Source: Verrucomicrobiaceae bacterium (GTDB lineage: Bacteria > Verrucomicrobiota > Verrucomicrobiae > Verrucomicrobiales > Akkermansiaceae). Taken from it: a stretch of 8,217 nt of DNA. Below are positions 5,645-8,217 of the stretch, piece by piece (the first letter of the stretch is position 1; the number at the start of each line of letters is the position of its first letter). The notes under the pieces are model-generated. The model was not told where the DNA came from and did not search any database. It was given only the letters and a program-made list of their open reading frames with translations. The stretch covers positions 1 through 8,217 of the forward strand of contig RPOS01000007.1 of assembly GCA_003820635.1 (NCBI GenBank), read 5' to 3'. The position numbers and the translations under genes are program-made.

Positions 5645-6007
5645 TCAAGCCAAGAAGCGAAGTTTGTATAGTGTCGAGAGGTAAAGCCCGACAATTTCAT
5701 CAATGATGTTATGGATAGCGGTGCAGTCCTTATCGACTACCTTGTAACGCACAGACTCAATTTCATCCATTTGGTTCTGCAAGAATTCTACGATATTAGT
5801 CGTCTTTTTGGCGGGTTGCAGGGCAATTCCGCCAATCAGACCGTATTTGCCTTGATACGTTTCGGCAAAGTTATCCGCCAAATCAACAATACTTTTATAG
5901 AACTTCTGCAAAGCCTTGTGCTTGGCATAGCTGCGGGTATTCAGATGCACCGAATGGGCTACGTCGCGTCCGAGGAATAGCAGACCGACAAAATCAGCGG
6001 CTTTCAT
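5645..6007 (-). CDS. Dps/ferritin-like small phage protein with intact ferroxidase spacing
   Basis: A 120-residue, mostly helical protein. His18, His30, Asp45 and Glu49 are spaced 12, 15 and 4 residues apart, exactly as His51, His63, Asp78 and Glu82 of E. coli Dps, whose ferroxidase centre forms between two subunits. The surrounding pattern, AHSVHLNTRSYAKHKALQKF then YKSIVDLADNFAE, resembles the Dps block H-W-N...F...H...D...A-E-R. A C-terminal helix starting DKDCTAIHNIIDEIVG parallels the Dps D-D-D-T-A-D-I helix. It is shorter than Dps (about 150-170 residues), lacking a basic N-terminal DNA-binding tail and much of the mid region. From memory it resembles a phage family of unknown function (I think DUF5856; unverified). 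The start overlaps the portal stop as ATGA, with AAGGA 5 bases upstream, so it is coupled to portal translation. Iron oxidation, peroxide protection or a purely structural role are all possible. Confidence 0.66.
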   Translation of the reverse strand: MKAADFVGLLFLGRDVAHSVHLNTRSYAKHKALQKFYKSIVDLADNFAETYQGKYGLIGGIALQPAKKTTNIVEFLQNQMDEIESVRYKVVDKDCTAIHNIIDEIVGLYLSTLYKLRFLA

Positions 6008-8160
6008 TGCATTCCTTCCATTGGTTGCGGTGCCTGCTCAGGCATCATTTCTTGAGGTTGTTGCCCCATATCTTGCATCTCTTCGCCCGGCAGATCTTGT
6101 CCCGGCATCTCAGCCATCAAATCACCCGAAGTAATCATGCCATGTACGGTGCCCATGACAATATCCTGAATCTGCTCTGGTGACATGCTGGCTTGAACCG
6201 CGCTGATACGTTGCGTTTCGGCTTGGTATGCTTTGACCTGAGAATCAAACTCTTTGATTTCAATGTCGCGCATTTCCATCGACTTGCTGACGTTTTGCAG
6301 CATCTGGTGCAGTTGATCAAGTTCTTGACCCATCGCCTGCATTTGCTGTTCGGCGGCCTGCAACTCCGGCGATTTGTCGCCATCTTCCAGCAACTTCGGG
6401 TCAATTGTTTTCTTGAGACGTGCTGCAAGTTCATCTGCACCCGGCCAATCCATGTTCTTGACGAACAGATCGCCAGCCACAGCCCAAAGTTGCGGGCTAC
6501 CTTGCAGAATCTGACTCATGGCGTCCATAGCTTCCTGACGCTTGGTCATGTAGCTGGGGCCAGTGGTCACGCACACGTCGTACTTGCCGATGCCGGGGTT
6601 GTAGATCTTCTTCAGCACAACGCCGGTCTCATCCACGATCTTCTTGACCGGCTCTTGCTGAGTCGGGTCAATGGAGGCCATATCGGTTGTGCCGTCCATG
6701 CCGATGATGCGTGCAATTCGCTGCGTATCGTAGATCTTAGGGATCATATCCACGATCTGACGGGTTACATGACGCACGGCGCGGGCCAGATTATCGACGT
6801 AGTGATAAGTACCCGTATCGCCTTGCTTCTCACGCGCCAGAATAGCCCGGTCAGAGCGTTCGTTGCCCATCATGCCAAGGCTGGCGTCATACTGTCCAGT
6901 CGTCGATTTGATGTCCTCAGACGCGCCCATTTTGGCTTGAATCAAGCCTGTTTGGGCCATCGGCGGCATGGCACGCTGCGGCAGCGGCAGAGTCTGGCCT
7001 TGGCCGTCGGTGACGTCAGGATTGACTTCCAGATAGGGCCAATTCTGCGTGTTAGCCGTTTTCCATTGCTGTTCGTAGCCTTCAAACTGACCGCCGTAAC
7101 CAATGAACGGTGCCTTGGGTGCCAGCGCCAGCATTTCGGCTTCTTGGCTCACCCAATAGTTGTACATACGCTGCGCGTCCTTGGCGTTGCGCACAAGGCC
7201 GGACATATAGATGCGACCATCTACTTCAAATTCGTTGCCTACAACCTTCACCACCGGGATGTACTTGCCAGCCCATTCTTGCTCTTCCAGCACTTCGTAG
7301 CCGTTGATCTTGCACCATTTGACCTTCTGGCGATCCACACGGCGAGTCTTGATAGGCTTCATGCCCATCGCCTTCATCTGCTTATCTTCAGGCGTACCTT
7401 CAAAGGCGGTCATGCCGTCGCGGTACATGTTCAGCGTGGCAGGTTCGTGATCAATGTAGAAGTATTCGGCAATCCGAATGGTGTTCTCGTTCAGCCACTG
7501 GTTGATCGACTGATCGCCCACGCCCATCTGTTGCAGCGTTGTCACCGGCGAAGCATCCGGGAACATGCGCTCGTAATCTTCTTTGGTAATGTCCTCGGTG
7601 ATAAAACACCACTTGGCGTCCGCGCCGCAGGGGTCTTGAATCATTGGGTCCATATAGACCGAGAAACTGTTTCGCACGCGCCCGATCTTAATGTCTTGGT
7701 CAAACGTGTTCTCGTCGCAGTATTCCGTCAGGATACGGATGTAGCCTTCGCCATACGCAACTTGATTCTCGCACGCGGTGTCATAAGCAACATCGGCGTC
7801 GGAGATGTACTCAATGTGCCGGACGATGCCGTCGAAGATTTCAGCGACTTCAATGTCGGCTTTGTCGTCAGCAGGAATGACTTTTCCCGCAGGGCGGTTC
7901 TGGCGCTGGTCATTCGTAACCTGTTTAACGTGCTGTGGCAGCTTGTTGATGGTGAGGCAAGGGCGTGCGTTGATCGTCTGCCCTTGAACCGCACCACGGG
8001 TCGCTAGAACGTCCGCAGGCCACTGCCAGTGGTTATCCGGCGAGCCTGCGAAGAACCGCAGATCGTCCAGTTCATCTTCGCGGCTTTCGGAATACGCCGA
8101 AATCGCCAGATTGAGCCTGGATCGGGCAGTTGAGAGCAGTTCTTTGTCTTGCTTCGCCAT
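6004..8160 (-). CDS. Portal protein, P22-like family
   Basis: A 718-residue portal, close to the 725 residues of P22 gp1. It forms the dodecameric ring at one capsid vertex through which terminase pumps DNA and to which the tail attaches. Visible family signatures include RPCLTINKLPQHVKQVTNDQ near the N-terminus, IKIGRVRNSFSVYMDPM, and the block TTGQYDASLGMMGNERSDRA leading to YHYVDNLARAVRHVTRQIVD and MIPKIYD-QRIARIIG. Residues about 599-658 are a Gln/Met-rich coiled coil, matching the C-terminal barrel of P22 portal. The last 40 residues are Met/Gln/Pro/Glu-rich and probably flexible. I choose the ATG at 8160 over the in-frame ATG at 8175: GGATGG lies 7 bases before it and it overlaps the upstream stop as TAATG, while the 8175 ATG has no usable ribosome binding site. 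The longer form would be 723 residues. The gene ends in an ATGA overlap with the next. Confidence 0.94.
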   Translation of the reverse strand: MAKQDKELLSTARSRLNLAISAYSESREDELDDLRFFAGSPDNHWQWPADVLATRGAVQGQTINARPCLTINKLPQHVKQVTNDQRQNRPAGKVIPADDKADIEVAEIFDGIVRHIEYISDADVAYDTACENQVAYGEGYIRILTEYCDENTFDQDIKIGRVRNSFSVYMDPMIQDPCGADAKWCFITEDITKEDYERMFPDASPVTTLQQMGVGDQSINQWLNENTIRIAEYFYIDHEPATLNMYRDGMTAFEGTPEDKQMKAMGMKPIKTRRVDRQKVKWCKINGYEVLEEQEWAGKYIPVVKVVGNEFEVDGRIYMSGLVRNAKDAQRMYNYWVSQEAEMLALAPKAPFIGYGGQFEGYEQQWKTANTQNWPYLEVNPDVTDGQGQTLPLPQRAMPPMAQTGLIQAKMGASEDIKSTTGQYDASLGMMGNERSDRAILAREKQGDTGTYHYVDNLARAVRHVTRQIVDMIPKIYDTQRIARIIGMDGTTDMASIDPTQQEPVKKIVDETGVVLKKIYNPGIGKYDVCVTTGPSYMTKRQEAMDAMSQILQGSPQLWAVAGDLFVKNMDWPGADELAARLKKTIDPKLLEDGDKSPELQAAEQQMQAMGQELDQLHQMLQNVSKSMEMRDIEIKEFDSQVKAYQAETQRISAVQASMSPEQIQDIVMGTVHGMITSGDLMAEMPGQDLPGEEMQDMGQQPQEMMPEQAPQPMEGMQ

Positions 8161-8217
8161 TAAGCGCCCATCCATGAATTGATAACGCTGTTACCTTGAT
8201 AAGTACGCGGTGTATTC
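8160..8217 (-). CDS. C-terminal end of the upstream gene, probably terminase large subunit (partial)
   Basis: On the minus strand, one frame entering the window reads NTPRTYQGNSVINSWMGA and stops at TAA (8162-8160). The stop shares its last A with the ATG of the portal (TAATG), a standard coupling arrangement. In P22-like phages the gene before the portal encodes the large terminase, the packaging motor, so that is the likely identity. A competing frame ends ...EYTAYLSR at 8191 and would leave 30 bases before the portal start. The TAATG overlap and the ribosome binding site it would share favour the first frame. Only 18 residues are visible, so the identity rests on gene order. Confidence 0.5.
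   Translation of the reverse strand, partial: NTPRTYQGNSVINSWMGA
8168..8173 (-). promoter_or_regulatory. Ribosome binding site that decides the portal start
   Basis: GGATGG on the minus strand ends 7 bases before the ATG at 8160. It lies inside the last codons of the upstream gene. The alternative ATG at 8175 is preceded by CGTTATCAATTC, with the nearest AAGG 18 bases away, so 8160 is preferred. Confidence 0.55.

Noticed and set aside
5124..5684. 186-codon plus-strand frame across the spike start, the 88-residue gene and the end of the Dps-like gene
   Set aside because: It is antisense to three tightly packed minus-strand genes that have good starts or family patterns.
6193..8007. 604-codon open frame on the plus strand opposite the portal gene
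   Set aside because: It lies wholly inside the strongly recognised portal gene. The translation is rich in His, Arg and Leu with no family pattern, as expected for an antisense shadow produced by the codon bias of the real gene.
1..8217. Diversity-generating retroelement, CRISPR array, tRNA or attachment site
   Set aside because: No reverse transcriptase, template/variable repeat pair, spaced repeats, tRNA-like cloverleaf or duplicated core was found on reading both strands.

Overview
The window is a block of virion genes from a tailed double-stranded DNA phage, or a prophage of one, and every gene reads on the minus strand. The capsid genes belong to the P22-like lineage: a portal of about 720 residues, a scaffold, a P22 coat-family major capsid protein and a gp4-like portal-tail adaptor. 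This points to a short-tailed (podovirus-type) particle. Base composition is moderate and the tail-spike N-terminus is of a kind I associate with phages of proteobacteria, possibly aquatic Burkholderiales. That host guess is inference. I see no integrase, lysis, replication or RNA gene, so nothing here decides between lytic phage and prophage.

Layout in the direction of transcription (high to low coordinates). The last 18 codons of an upstream gene, probably the large terminase, end at 8160 with a TAATG overlap onto the portal (8160-6004). The portal overlaps by ATGA with a 120-residue Dps/ferritin-like protein (6007-5645). An 88-residue beta-rich protein (5636-5370) and a pectate-lyase-fold tail spike (5363-3528) follow. 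A 67-base AT-rich gap leads to the scaffold (3460-2684) and the major capsid protein (2664-1462). Then come two small beta-rich proteins, probably decoration or head-fibre proteins (1407-1003 and 959-546), a 60-residue protein with an AT-hook-like tail (513-331), and the start of the gp4-like adaptor (318 to the window edge).

The genes together would build the procapsid (portal, scaffold, coat), decorate it, close the portal (gp4-like) and attach a host-recognition spike. In P22 the scaffold directly follows the portal. Here a three-gene cassette (Dps-like, 88-residue protein, spike) separates them.

The most interesting points are: (1) the 120-residue protein carries the exact spacing of the Dps ferroxidase residues, H-x11-H-x14-D-x3-E; (2) a ladder of three TTCG-loop hairpins sits behind the coat gene and the two small beta-rich genes, suggesting stepwise expression control; (3) a small hairpin can cover the scaffold ribosome binding site; (4) the spike is a compositional mosaic whose AT-rich passenger begins just after a conserved GC-rich N-terminal adaptor. 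No stretch over 300 bases lacks a gene. Long plus-strand ORFs opposite the portal and coat genes are judged to be shadows.
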